The notes under the pieces: model-generated
Databases searched by the model: none
The model's input: the letters and a program-made list of their open reading frames with translations, nothing else
Told to the model about the DNA's origin: nothing
Assembly (NCBI GenBank): GCA_013327885.1
Contig: JABUMY010000002.1
Span: 124,001 to 188,000, forward strand
Direction of reading: 5' to 3'
Source: Flavisolibacter longurius
GTDB taxonomy: Bacteria; Bacteroidota; Bacteroidia; Chitinophagales; Chitinophagaceae
DNA length: 64,000 nt
Position numbers and translations under genes: made by a program
In this document: positions 16,833-25,456 of the stretch, piece by piece
Position numbering within the stretch: the first letter of the stretch is position 1
Layout: each line of letters begins with the position of its first letter

Positions 16833-18272
16833 TCAGAAGAATAATCTCGCTACATAAAAGATGCCCATCGCCAGGAGGGCACTGACGGGAATGGTCAGGA
16901 TCCAGGCCCACAGCAGGTTGATGGTAACGCCCCAGCGTACAGCCGACAGGCGCTTGGTGGCGCCAACGCCCATAATAGCGCCGGTGATGGTATGCGTTGT
17001 GCTCACCGGGATCTTCAGGGCTTCGGTTACAAAAAGGGTAACGGCACCGGCGGTTTCCGCGGCCACGCCTTCAAACGGAGTTACCTTGGTAATGCGGGTT
17101 CCCATCGTCTTAACAATTTTCCAGCCACCGCTCATGGTTCCCAGGCCAATGGCTAAGTAACAGGACAGCGGCACCCAGGTGGGCATTTGCTCAAAAGAGG
17201 TGATCGTACCGTTGGCAATGAGGGCGGCCGTAATGATACCCATTACTTTTTGCGCATCGTTACCGCCATGGCCAATGCTGAAAGCAGCTGAGGACACCAG
17301 TTGCAGGCGCTTGAACCAAACATTGGAGCGGTGCGCATTGAGCGTATTCAGCCAGAACGTAAATATCGTCATCACCAAAAGGATAAAGGCCAGCAGGAGC
17401 CACTTGAAGTTCTCTCCAAAGAAAACAACCTGGCTAAGGCGACTGTCGTAATTGGTCAGGTAAGGTGAGGTGGCGGTCAGGGTATCGCCTTTGCGCACCA
17501 CGGTGTAGGTAAAGTTGTTCCCCGCGCCTGTTTTTTTCCACTCTTCATCCAGCTCTTTGGTGCCGGTGATGGGCAGGTTGTTGATGCTAAGCAGGGTGTC
17601 GCCTTTTTTAAAGCCCATGCGCTGCCCGGTAGAGCCGTTCGGAATGTCTTTCAGCACGGTGACGCCATTGGCCGTCTCTGTTTTAAAGCCGGCAATATCG
17701 GCGCGGTTGGTTTTGATGGTGGTAAGAAGAAAAACAGCAATGCCCGCCATAAATACCAGCGAAACAATACGGGGCAGGATATCTTTCCGGAAGGAGAACA
17801 GGAACCAAAGGGAAATAACAAACGCAAAGAACATCCCTACCAACGGTGCCAGGAAGATGAAAGAAGCCGTCCGGAGGATCACGTCGGAGTTGACAGCACC
17901 CATCCCGCCAGCCGCAATACCGGCACCGGCAAAACCACCGATCAGGGTGTGCGAGGAAGAAGACGGAATGCCAAACCACCAGGTCAGGAGGTTCCAGCAA
18001 ATGGCGGCAATCAACCCGGAAAACACAACCACCAGCATCATTTGTCCCGAAACCTGGTCGGAGTGAACCGTTTTGGCCACCGTATCGGCCACGCCGTGGT
18101 CTTTAAAAATAAAAAAGGCGGCAAAGTTGAAGATGGCCGCCCACACCACGGCCTGGAAAGGCGTCAGTACTTTGGTAGAAACGATGGTGGCAATGGAATT
18201 GGCGGCGTCATGAAAGCCGTTGATATAATCGAAGATCAGGGCCAGGGCGATGATGACGATAATAAAGGTCAT
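16833..18272 (-). CDS. Pit-family inorganic phosphate transporter with inserted PDZ domain
   Basis: 479 residues. Both PHO4 half-repeats are present: DYINGFHDAANSIATIVSTK at residues 15-34 with GIPSSSSHTLIGG, and SIGHGGNDAQKVMGII with KIPVSTTHTITGAIMGVG. About eleven membrane segments. Between the halves, residues about 202-267 form a PDZ-like domain (GVTVLKDIPNGSTGQ, then GFKKGDTLLSINNLPI, then TYTVVRKGDTLTA), flanked by membrane segments at 171-187 and 290-308. Pit transporters take up metal-phosphate with protons. The DUF47 partner gene lies directly upstream in the same direction and a porin gene is divergent, making a phosphate uptake locus. The PDZ insertion is unusual; see findings. 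Confidence 0.93.
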   Translation of the reverse strand: MTFIIVIIALALIFDYINGFHDAANSIATIVSTKVLTPFQAVVWAAIFNFAAFFIFKDHGVADTVAKTVHSDQVSGQMMLVVVFSGLIAAICWNLLTWWFGIPSSSSHTLIGGFAGAGIAAGGMGAVNSDVILRTASFIFLAPLVGMFFAFVISLWFLFSFRKDILPRIVSLVFMAGIAVFLLTTIKTNRADIAGFKTETANGVTVLKDIPNGSTGQRMGFKKGDTLLSINNLPITGTKELDEEWKKTGAGNNFTYTVVRKGDTLTATSPYLTNYDSRLSQVVFFGENFKWLLLAFILLVMTIFTFWLNTLNAHRSNVWFKRLQLVSSAAFSIGHGGNDAQKVMGIITAALIANGTITSFEQMPTWVPLSCYLAIGLGTMSGGWKIVKTMGTRITKVTPFEGVAAETAGAVTLFVTEALKIPVSTTHTITGAIMGVGATKRLSAVRWGVTINLLWAWILTIPVSALLAMGIFYVARLFF

Positions 18273-18287
18273 AAGTATTTAGGTAAA

Positions 18288-18375
18288 GTGAAACGTGAAA
18301 AGTGAGACGTGAGACGAGGCACACATCTACTTTACAAACAACTCCGGTTTCACGTATGACGTTTGACGTCTCACG
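18288..18375. repeat. paired heptamer arrays D in inverted orientation
   Basis: At 18288-18315 four units of GTGAAAC/GTGAGAC type; at 18348-18375 four units of the inverted type (TTTCACG, TATGACG, TTTGACG, TCTCACG). The two halves are largely complementary and could fold into a long hairpin between the DUF47 and Pit genes. The second half ends 3 bases from the DUF47 stop. Confidence 0.8.
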
Positions 18376-18378
18376 TTA

Positions 18379-19020
18379 TTAGGCGTATTTTACAATAATG
18401 GATTCGATCACGTTGGCGGCGTCTTCGCACTTGTCGGTGGCTGTTTCCAGCACCTGGTAAATTTCCCGCTTTTTGATCACCTCTTTGGCATCGGGTTCGG
18501 TGGCAAAAAGGCGCTCAATGCTCATGTCAAAAATGTCGTCTGCCTCGTTTTCCAGGCTGTTGATCTTTACCAGCGAGTCGGTGATCACCCGCATGTTCTT
18601 CATGTTGCGCAGCTCACCAACGGCTTTGCGTACTTCGCTGGTGCTTTGCAAAACGATCTCAGCCAGTTTGTGCAGGCCAATGTCGTTGGGGTTAACACGG
18701 TAAAAATTGATCTTTTTGGCGGAGGCAAAAACAAAATCCGCTACATCATCCAGGGCAGAGGCCAGGTAGTGAATGTCTTCGCGGTCAAATGGCGTGATAA
18801 AGTTGCGGCCCAATTCGGTAAACAGGCTGTGGGTCAGCTCGTCATTGGCATGCTCCACATCTTCCATCTTTGAGATCAGGCTCTGGCGTTTGTCAAAATC
18901 CGGTTCGTGCACAACCTGCTGTAACAGAACCCCCATATTTTTTACGTTATCGGCACTCTTTTCAAACAACTCATAAAAAACCTTGTTTTTAGGGGCCAGA
19001 AACTTTGCAAAGATGTTCAT
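18379..19020 (-). CDS. DUF47 family (PhoU-like) Pit accessory protein
   Basis: 213 residues from the ATG at 19020 (MNIFAKFLAPKNKVFYELF), the typical DUF47 opening. It is all-helical with PhoU-like acidic metal-binding repeats (EDVEHANDELTHSLF, DREDIHYLASALDDVADFV, INSLENEADDIFDMSIERLF, TATDKCEDAANVIESIIVKYA). DUF47 proteins accompany and probably gate or regulate Pit-type phosphate transporters. It is the first gene of the DUF47-pit unit. The gap between them is 106 bases and holds the paired heptamer arrays. Confidence 0.92.
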   Translation of the reverse strand: MNIFAKFLAPKNKVFYELFEKSADNVKNMGVLLQQVVHEPDFDKRQSLISKMEDVEHANDELTHSLFTELGRNFITPFDREDIHYLASALDDVADFVFASAKKINFYRVNPNDIGLHKLAEIVLQSTSEVRKAVGELRNMKNMRVITDSLVKINSLENEADDIFDMSIERLFATEPDAKEVIKKREIYQVLETATDKCEDAANVIESIIVKYA

Positions 19021-19155
19021 ACTGATGTCTTTAAAAATGTTCGGCGAAATTATGCCCATTTGGGCAGAGCAGGGTTGGTAACAGAAAATTAATGATAACT
19101 TAATACTGCTTCCAATATTATTCCTTGCTTTGCAGCCTTAATCGCTTCATAATAT

Positions 19156-20469
19156 ATGCCAAGTAAAAAAACCGGTTTGTTGCGGGTGGTAGTGGCACTC
19201 CTCTTCGGCGCACCTTTCGGTGCAGGTGCCCAGCGTTTTTTGTCCGAATACGATTCGACCCTTTTTCTCAAGGATACGGTGGTAACTACCGTGCGCCGCT
19301 TTGAGAACCTGCACTTTAGCGGGTATATGCAGCCCCAGTTCCAGGTGGCGCAAAAGGAGGGCATCGAGTCTTTCGATGGCGGCGACTTCCGCAAAAATGC
19401 GTCCAATCGTTTTATGCTTCGCAGGGCAAGGGTAAAAATGGATTACCGCCTGCCTGCCAAAGATGGCTTTGGCCCGGCCGCCCTTTTTACTTTTCAGTTT
19501 GAAGCCACCGAGCGGGACGTAAACGTACGGGATGTGTTTGTACGCATTTTTGAACCCAAAAAACAAAAGCTGGCCCTCACGGCCGGTTTGTTTGCCCGCC
19601 CGTTTGGGTACGAGGTCAATCTGTCCTCTTCTTATCGCGAAACGCCGGAACGTGGCCGCATGTCGCAAACCCTGATGCCCTCCGAGCGGGACCTGGGTGC
19701 CATGGTCAGCTACGAAGCCAAAAAGCCGGTGCTGAAAAAACTAAAGCTGAAGTTGGATGCCGGTTTGTTCAACGGGCAGGGTAAGTCAGGACCTGCCGAA
19801 TTTGACAGTTACAAAGACGTCATTTCCCGGCTGACGGTTTCGCCGTTTTCCCTTTCGCGTACCGTAAAACTGGGCGGTGGCCTTTCGTGGCTCCATGGCG
19901 GCTGGCGGCAGGATAGCCGTTACCGTTATGAAACGAAAAAAGAGGGGGGTAAAACGGTTTTTACAGTGGATTCCAGCGTCAGCAATATTGGCAATATTTC
20001 GCCACGCCGCTATTACGGTGCCGATGCGCAACTGGAACTAAAGCACGGCTGGGGCAAGACCGAATGGCGGGCCGAGTACTGGTGGGGAACACAACCCGGC
20101 ACGGCTTCCACTACCGAGAACCCCGGCCTTCAACCCGAAGGGCCAACCTATGTCCGCCCCTTTAACGGCGCATTCTTTTATTTTTTGCAGAACATCGTCA
20201 ACCCCGATTGGGAACTGATGGTAAAATACGACTGGTACGATCCGAACCGCCTGGCAACAGGAAGCGAGATTGGCAGCACGGGTGACTATCTTACGGCAGG
20301 GGATATACGTTATGATACCTGGGGCGTTGGCCTTACCCGTTATTTTTCGGAGCACCTGAAAGTGCTGGCTTATTACAGCTTTGTAAGCAATGAGGGCACA
20401 GCCCTTACAGACTATCGCACCGACCTCGAAGACGATGTGTTTACCCTGCGGATGCAAATGCGGTTTTAA
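19156..20469 (+). CDS. OprO/OprP-like outer-membrane porin, probably phosphate-linked
   Basis: 437 residues with a signal peptide (about 1-25). The barrel begins FSGYMQPQFQVAQKEG and continues with amphipathic strands: MLRRARVKMDYRL, VRDVFVRIFEPKKQKLALTAGLFARPFGYEV, ERDLGAMVSYEAKK. It ends with the aromatic FTLRMQMRF, the expected C-terminal barrel strand. This is the phosphate-selective porin O/P layout, rich in lysine and arginine. It is divergent from DUF47-pit (135 bases between starts), which supports a role in phosphate passage across the outer membrane. Substrate is inferred from family and context. Confidence 0.85.
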   Translation: MPSKKTGLLRVVVALLFGAPFGAGAQRFLSEYDSTLFLKDTVVTTVRRFENLHFSGYMQPQFQVAQKEGIESFDGGDFRKNASNRFMLRRARVKMDYRLPAKDGFGPAALFTFQFEATERDVNVRDVFVRIFEPKKQKLALTAGLFARPFGYEVNLSSSYRETPERGRMSQTLMPSERDLGAMVSYEAKKPVLKKLKLKLDAGLFNGQGKSGPAEFDSYKDVISRLTVSPFSLSRTVKLGGGLSWLHGGWRQDSRYRYETKKEGGKTVFTVDSSVSNIGNISPRRYYGADAQLELKHGWGKTEWRAEYWWGTQPGTASTTENPGLQPEGPTYVRPFNGAFFYFLQNIVNPDWELMVKYDWYDPNRLATGSEIGSTGDYLTAGDIRYDTWGVGLTRYFSEHLKVLAYYSFVSNEGTALTDYRTDLEDDVFTLRMQMRF

Positions 20470-20540
20470 GAACCGCAGGACTGGTAACGATTTGCTAACG
20501 ATTTCTTCATCCGGGGGAAACACGTTAGCGGGGTAGAAAA

Positions 20541-20630
20541 ATTAGTTTTATGCTTTGTAGCAGTTAATCTAACAAGACAGGACGGCCTTCTATTCTTAGA
20601 GGGCTTTTTTGTGGGGGAAAATGCGGAAAA
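20541..20630 (+). repeat. ~90-bp direct repeat, copy 1 (terminator-bearing)
   Basis: Shares AGTTTTATG, CAGTTAA, GCCTTCT and CTTTTTTG in the same order and spacing with 22222-22312. It contains the hairpin at 20585-20610. The two copies flank the plug-domain protein gene. The rest of the gap 20470-20892 shows nothing else I can name. Confidence 0.6.
20585..20610 (+). terminator. intrinsic terminator
   Basis: GCCTTCT and AGAGGGC form a 7-bp stem (one G-T) with a 6-base loop, followed by six T. It is 115 bases after the porin gene. Confidence 0.7.
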
Positions 20631-20892
20631 CAAACAAGCATCTTAAAATCCATAAATCCATTTTACCGATCGGGCAAGAAGACGGTATTCTAAAAATTAC
20701 CAAAACCAAAACAGTTTGTTGCTTTTAGGAATGATACATTGGAGAGGCGATGTTAATCGCTGTCAGGGTTGATCTCCCCCATTCCCATTGCTAAAAATCT
20801 CTCTAACGACGCCGTTCCTTTAGCCCTTTCTAACCTTCAACTTTATCATTCCTTTTTCCTTTACTGGCGCCAATCTTGCTGCCTGTATGTCT

Positions 20893-22050
20893 ATGAAAAA
20901 CATGCTTTTATCACTCTTTACCGGCTTGCTGCTAACGGTTGCCGCCACGGCGCAACAGGCAAAAAGCCGGTTGGATATACAACTGGATAAATCCATCATA
21001 CAACCCGGCGATTCGCTACTGGTAACAGTCGCTTACACCGATACCAGCAAACTTTCCGAAGACCTGTCTTTGGCAACGCTGGAGCTATTAATTGAAAATG
21101 AACAAGGGCTGCGTACCCGGCTCCGCTGGCCGGTGGTGGACGGCCAGGCTTCCGGCACGCTGTATTTGCCCGATTCGCTGCCCAAGGGACGCTACACCCT
21201 GCTGGCGGGTTTGCAGCAGCGCTTTTTTGAGGTGACCGGCAAACTGCAGAACGCCAGCAACACCAACCGTGTGCAAGCCATGCTCCTCACCAAAACCGGT
21301 GCCTGGGACGAGCAGGAAGTGCCTGTGCAGCCCGATGGCAGCTTTGCCATCCGTAACTGGCTGTTTGAAGACAATGCCTTACTGGCATTCTCCGGAAACA
21401 ACAACCAGCCCCTGAATATCCGCATCAGCACCCAGCTCGATTCAAGCTATACACCCCTGGCGGTGGGCGGCCGGGCTTTTTACATTGGAGAGCCGCCGGC
21501 AGCGGAGCGGCAGCGCCTTAACCAGCCCATTGAAGTTTCGGCAGCGCTTTTTGCCGATGGGGGCAGCGTACTGCCAGCCGTAGTGGTCAGGAGTACCACC
21601 AAAAGCAAGGCGCAGCAGTTCGATGAACAATACGCTACTGGCTTGTTCCAGTCTGCCAACGAACGCCTGATCAGCATCTTGGACGATCCTACTGCACAGG
21701 CCTCTCCCAATCTGTTTACTTACCTGCAAGGCCGTGTGGCCGGACTGCAAATAACACCGGTAGGGTTCAGTGGCGGCGCAGCCTTGTGGCGCGGTGGCCC
21801 GGTGAGCTTTTTTATGGATGAAATGCGGGTGTCGGCCCAGCAAATTGCCAACATCCCCATGACAGACATTGCTATCGTCAAAGCCTATCCGCCACCCTTT
21901 ATGGGCAGTTTCGGTGGAGGAGCTGCCATTGCCGTGTACACCCGCCGCGGTGGCGAAGCTGCTTACCTTCCTGCCAACCGGCAGGTGTTTAAGGTAAGAG
22001 GGTATACGCCTTCGGCCACGGTGCTGAATATGAATAAGGGGAGTATATAG
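20893..22050 (+). CDS. secreted macroglobulin-like protein with a lone TonB plug-like domain
   Basis: 385 residues from the ATG at 20893: signal peptide (MKNMLLSLFTGLLLTVAATAQ), then an MG2-like beta domain (about 25-115, LDKSIIQPGDSLLVTVAYTDT). A linker leads to a C-terminal segment (about 275-365) with the TonB-receptor plug layout: LFTYLQGRVAGLQI, GGPVSFFMDEMRVSAQQIANIP, and GSFGGGAAIAVYTRRGGE. Related Bacteroidota proteins of about 800-900 residues continue with more domains. Here the frame ends soon after the plug. No outer-membrane barrel follows in any frame to 22351. It may be a degraded or naturally short variant. Confidence 0.7.
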   Translation: MKNMLLSLFTGLLLTVAATAQQAKSRLDIQLDKSIIQPGDSLLVTVAYTDTSKLSEDLSLATLELLIENEQGLRTRLRWPVVDGQASGTLYLPDSLPKGRYTLLAGLQQRFFEVTGKLQNASNTNRVQAMLLTKTGAWDEQEVPVQPDGSFAIRNWLFEDNALLAFSGNNNQPLNIRISTQLDSSYTPLAVGGRAFYIGEPPAAERQRLNQPIEVSAALFADGGSVLPAVVVRSTTKSKAQQFDEQYATGLFQSANERLISILDDPTAQASPNLFTYLQGRVAGLQITPVGFSGGAALWRGGPVSFFMDEMRVSAQQIANIPMTDIAIVKAYPPPFMGSFGGGAAIAVYTRRGGEAAYLPANRQVFKVRGYTPSATVLNMNKGSI

Positions 22051-22221
22051 GCGATACTTGGTGATAGGGAAAGTGTTTACCGCCTCAAACCTTGATGCAC
22101 CGGCATCGTTATTTGCCGGTGCCGGTCTTAGTGTGCCAGGGTAGTTGTCGATATCGAAAAACGAATTGTTTGTGTTGCCACGCACTGAATTCAAGATGGG
22201 ATACAAACTACGGCATCAAAA

Positions 22222-22312
22222 AATAAGTTTTATGCCTTTGCATCAGTTAACGTCACAAAACATGGCAGCCTTCTTTGTTAAGAACTTTTTTTGCGGAGAA
22301 AATTATAGAACC
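22222..22312 (+). repeat. ~90-bp direct repeat, copy 2
   Basis: Same order of blocks as 20541-20630 (AGTTTTATG, CAGTTAA, GCCTTCT, CTTTTTTG), but the hairpin arms are less complementary. It occupies most of the gap 22051-22351, which shows no gene. Confidence 0.55.
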
Positions 22313-22351
22313 AAACACTACCTGGACTAACCAGCTTAATGTTACAACCCA

Positions 22352-23095
22352 TTAGCCTTCACCAATCCTTCCCACCCGTAACAACAACGGGAACGTAACC
22401 GTTCGCAGTTCCTCTTCTCCCCATTGCTGTTGCAGTTCATCCAGGATCAACGCCACAGGATCGGTTCCTTTCTGTTTCTGATAATGTTTTACGGCCGACC
22501 AGGTTTGCAGGTAACCCACCAGGTGCGCCAGCGACCATTGGTAGGAAATGCTGAAAGGCGGCGACGGAATTTCGGTAAACGGAAACGGAATGGTTTGATA
22601 GCCTTCATCAACATAATGCCGCTCTTCATCCCAAAACGGACCAACGATCCCGGTGTAAAGTTTTTCAATCACGCTGTCCACCTCCGGTGAAATGGTGAGC
22701 TTTCCGTACCCGGTTATCACCAGCAGGGCTCCTGGCTTTGCTGTTCGTACCACCTCAGCATAAAACGCATCAAAACAGAACCAATGCACTGCTTGCGCTA
22801 CCATCACCAGGTCAAAAAACGCATCGGGAAAACTTGTTTTTTCTGCGGGCTGCACGCTGTACTGTATGTTGGGCAGTTGTGCCGCCTGCGCCAGTTGTGC
22901 AGCGCTGATGTCGGTGGCATACACGTTGTTAAAAAGCGGCGAGAGCTTTTGCGCTGCCTGCCCATTTCCCGTGGCACAATCCCAGGCATTTTGGTTGCCA
23001 CGCAACAAGGTTTGTATACAAGCAAACAAGCTGTCGGGATACACCGGCCGGTACTTGGCATAGTTGTCCGAAGCCGAAGAAAAATTGTCTTTCAT
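22352..23095 (-). CDS. class I SAM-dependent methyltransferase
   Basis: 247 residues from the ATG at 23095 (MKDNFSSASDNYAKYRPVYP, the usual opening of this UbiE/Trm9-like group). The SAM-binding glycine motif is AWDCATGNGQAAQKL, the acidic end of strand 2 is VYATDIS, and motif IV reads FFDLVMVAQAVHWF. The C-terminal part is a methyltransferase-11 substrate region. It probably methylates a small molecule; substrate unknown. An in-frame upstream ATG at 23170 is less likely. It stands downstream of an OmpA gene on the same strand, with a 97-base gap. Confidence 0.88.
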   Translation of the reverse strand: MKDNFSSASDNYAKYRPVYPDSLFACIQTLLRGNQNAWDCATGNGQAAQKLSPLFNNVYATDISAAQLAQAAQLPNIQYSVQPAEKTSFPDAFFDLVMVAQAVHWFCFDAFYAEVVRTAKPGALLVITGYGKLTISPEVDSVIEKLYTGIVGPFWDEERHYVDEGYQTIPFPFTEIPSPPFSISYQWSLAHLVGYLQTWSAVKHYQKQKGTDPVALILDELQQQWGEEELRTVTFPLLLRVGRIGEG

Positions 23096-23192
23096 ACCCT
23101 GAAAGGTAGTTAGCGATCGGGCAGTGTAGAGACGAAAAAACCGGTGCATTTCACCCGTTGGGAAACACACCGGTTAGGGGACTTGCTTGTGT

Positions 23193-24500
23193 TTATAGTT
23201 TGATGAACTCTACCCTGCGGTTTTGTGCTTTGCCTTCCTTGGTTTTGTTGTCACCCACCGGAACGCTTTCACCTTTGCCATCGGTTTGAAGGCGGCTTTC
23301 TTCCACACCATAATCCTTTGCCAGTGCTGCCTTTACAGCTTCCGCCCGTTTCTTCGACAATTCAAGATTAGCAACATCGGACCCGTCGCTATCGGTATGA
23401 CCAACGATCTTTAGTTTAACGTCTTTGTGTTCGGTCAGTAAACCACCCAATTCTTTCAACACACCGTTGCTTTCTGGTTTGATGGTAGCCGCGGCCACAT
23501 CGAACAGGATGCCGGTGGTAGAAAACTTGCCTTCTTCGATCAGCTTGTGGCGGGTATCGGGCAGGCCGGTGGCCACTTTCAGGTTGGAAATAAACAGGCC
23601 AATCTCGTCTTCCTGGTAATTGGAACTTTCCAGGTAAAACCAAAGCTGGTTCATGGTATCTCCCACGTTCATGGCCCGGGGAATGTCAAATACTTTTTTA
23701 TCGTTGATCCACATCCGGAAACGTGTCTTCTGCACCTGGATGGAATAGTGAACCACCTGGTTAAAGAACTGCGTCATATCGCCCAGCGACATGCGGTCGC
23801 TGTGAAAGGTTTGCACTCTTTTGGCGCGGCTGTCGACATAAGCACTGCCGTTGCTGCCCGGGTTAAAGGTGACAAACGTATTGTTGTATTCACTCTGCTC
23901 CCGCAAAAATTCGTTGTCAGCAGGATCTTTGCCGCCGCTGCTCAGCAAACCGGCTTTCCAGTACGGCAGCACATAACCTTTTACCTTGGGTTCAAAATAA
24001 AAGATGGCGTCAAACTCCACGGTGTAATTCTCACCAAAGCTTTTGCGGTTGCCGGTGAGGTAAAACGAGTTTTCGAAACCGCGCAGCCATTTGCCCCCTT
24101 TTCCTTCAATGGTTTGTACCTCTCCCTTGCCGCTGGCATTCCAGGTGAGGGGTAATTCGCCAACGGCGTCCTGCGCAAAGTCTTCGGCGTAAATGATCTT
24201 TTCGCCGGGAACAAAATCAAATTTGGAATAGCTTTTCAGGGTCGCTTTTTCGGGTTTGGCCGGTTCGGCCTGTGTAGCCGCAGGAGCAGGCGCTGGTGCA
24301 GTTGCAGGCTGTGAATTGGACGCCTGTGCCGGCGCTCCTTTGCCTTCGAGCTGGTCTAGCGAACGGTCGATGCCTTTGTCAACTTTTTGCTCAAGACGCT
24401 GCTCGGCCTTGTTCTTTACTTTTTTCATCAGGCCGCCAAATTGGGCCTGGCTCACGGCGGGCAGCAGCAGGATCAGGACGGCAACAAGAGGTTTGTTCAT
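23193..24500 (-). CDS. OmpA-family outer-membrane protein with jelly-roll-like middle domain
   Basis: 435 residues from the ATG at 24500. Signal peptide MNKPLVAVLILLLPAVSQAQ; a helical stretch (MKKVKNKAEQRLEQKVDKGIDRSLDQLEGK); an Ala/Pro-rich linker (about 60-95). A beta-sandwich region at about 110-310 (IIYAEDFAQDAVGELPLTWN) resembles LamG/concanavalin-type folds. The C-terminal OmpA peptidoglycan-binding domain follows (TGILFDVAAATIKPES, LKIVGHTDSDGSD, LSKKRAEAVKAAL, NRRVEFIKL). It links peptidoglycan and outer membrane. The frame extends upstream to 24680, but the signal peptide fixes the start at 24500. Confidence 0.9.
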   Translation of the reverse strand: MNKPLVAVLILLLPAVSQAQFGGLMKKVKNKAEQRLEQKVDKGIDRSLDQLEGKGAPAQASNSQPATAPAPAPAATQAEPAKPEKATLKSYSKFDFVPGEKIIYAEDFAQDAVGELPLTWNASGKGEVQTIEGKGGKWLRGFENSFYLTGNRKSFGENYTVEFDAIFYFEPKVKGYVLPYWKAGLLSSGGKDPADNEFLREQSEYNNTFVTFNPGSNGSAYVDSRAKRVQTFHSDRMSLGDMTQFFNQVVHYSIQVQKTRFRMWINDKKVFDIPRAMNVGDTMNQLWFYLESSNYQEDEIGLFISNLKVATGLPDTRHKLIEEGKFSTTGILFDVAAATIKPESNGVLKELGGLLTEHKDVKLKIVGHTDSDGSDVANLELSKKRAEAVKAALAKDYGVEESRLQTDGKGESVPVGDNKTKEGKAQNRRVEFIKL

Positions 24501-24887
24501 GACCAATAGTTTGGGTTTGAATGGTAAATCTATTACCGCATCAGTGCCGCTGTAAGCTGAAGCTGTATGAACTGCAAAGACAGGAGGATGAAACAGCCTT
24601 TGCCTGGAAGGGGAAAGAAAAATGAAAGCTGTTTTTGTACAGAGGTTAACCCACTGCAAACACATTGTGCCAATAACCATTGCATTTGCTTTGCAAAAAG
24701 AAACAGGCAGGAATGGCTTCTAAAAAATCAGGCAGGTGTTTATGTGCAGGAACGCTTTTAGCGAAAGGCTAACAACGAGGGCAGGCCTGTAAAAGCCCGC
24801 CCTTGGTATGCATAAGGAGCCCCGCCGGCATTGCCGTTGCGTTATGTTTTAATCAGTTATTTTGATCCTGTACGCAAAGCGGTTCCT
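24501..24887. other. intergenic stretch, no gene seen
   Basis: Holds the leader of the OmpA gene and an imperfect 9-bp hairpin near 24779-24804 (AGGGCGGGC against GCCTGCCCT on the minus strand). It also has a 19-codon ATG frame at 24714-24773 that I do not support as a gene. Confidence 0.5.
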
Positions 24888-25097
24888 TTACCACTGCGCT
24901 TTGAACTTTTTCCACAATTGCATGATCTGTTCGTCTTCGGCAGGTGCATCCGCCGCATCGTGAACGATCACCAGGTTGTCGTCTGAATCTTGCGAAGAAG
25001 GAAACAATTCAATCAGTCGTCCAATGTATTTTGAATAAAGATTGGCGTAGTGACTCGACAGGAAATCCAGGAAAAGGGGCAATCGGTACGTTAGCAT
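24888..25097 (-). CDS. small hypothetical protein, 69 aa
   Basis: 69 residues starting MLTYRLPLFLDFLSSHYANLYSKYIGRLIELFP, then an acidic stretch SSQDSDDNLVIVHDAADAPAEDEQ and a final amphipathic helix. Balanced codon use and a typical amphipathic N-terminus make it a plausible cytoplasmic protein, but no family is recognised and it stands alone. Confidence 0.5.
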   Translation of the reverse strand: MLTYRLPLFLDFLSSHYANLYSKYIGRLIELFPSSQDSDDNLVIVHDAADAPAEDEQIMQLWKKFKAQW

Positions 25098-25243
25098 TTG
25101 TTTCGAATTTTAGTGGTTAAGTGATATTTACAAGACAGGATCAACCCCGAAACTGCTGCCTTAAAAGAAGGTTAAATGGTTTGGTGTTTATCCATCCTGT
25201 AAATGGTGTTCACGACAGGGCTGTAAAAACCATGCCCCCCTGG

Positions 25244-25278
25244 GTGGTGAGTGGTGAGTGGTCAGTGGTGAGTGGGGG
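25244..25278 (+). repeat. heptamer tandem array E (GTGGTGA units)
   Basis: Five 7-bp units, four of them GTGGTGA or GTGGTCA. A 17-base stretch is the exact reverse complement of array E2 at 26042-26062, so the pair brackets the palindrome cluster between them. Confidence 0.85.
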
Positions 25279-25456
25279 TCGTTTAGATTTTGACCATTTG
25301 CGTTTCAATCATGGCAGTGTAGGAACGACTGCGTTTCATTATTAGAATACCAGCCACTTTGATCTATCGTCATAGACACCTCATTTATCCATTATAATTG
25401 CAACCAAAGTTCCCTTTGTAGTAACAGCCGCGTTGCGAAGTTTCAACCGCGGTTTT

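Noticed and set aside
22051-22351. Continuation of the plug-domain protein after a frameshift
   Set aside because: All three + frames after 22050 were read; a 30-codon open stretch exists but has no resemblance to the expected domains.
24714-24773. 19-codon ATG frame (MASKKSGRCLCAGTLLAKG) as a peptide gene
   Set aside because: Too short, no ribosome-binding or precursor-peptide context, no modifying enzyme nearby.
25244-25278. Possible CRISPR array
   Set aside because: The repeats here and at the other array sites are 7 bp with no spacers between units, and no cas genes are in the window.
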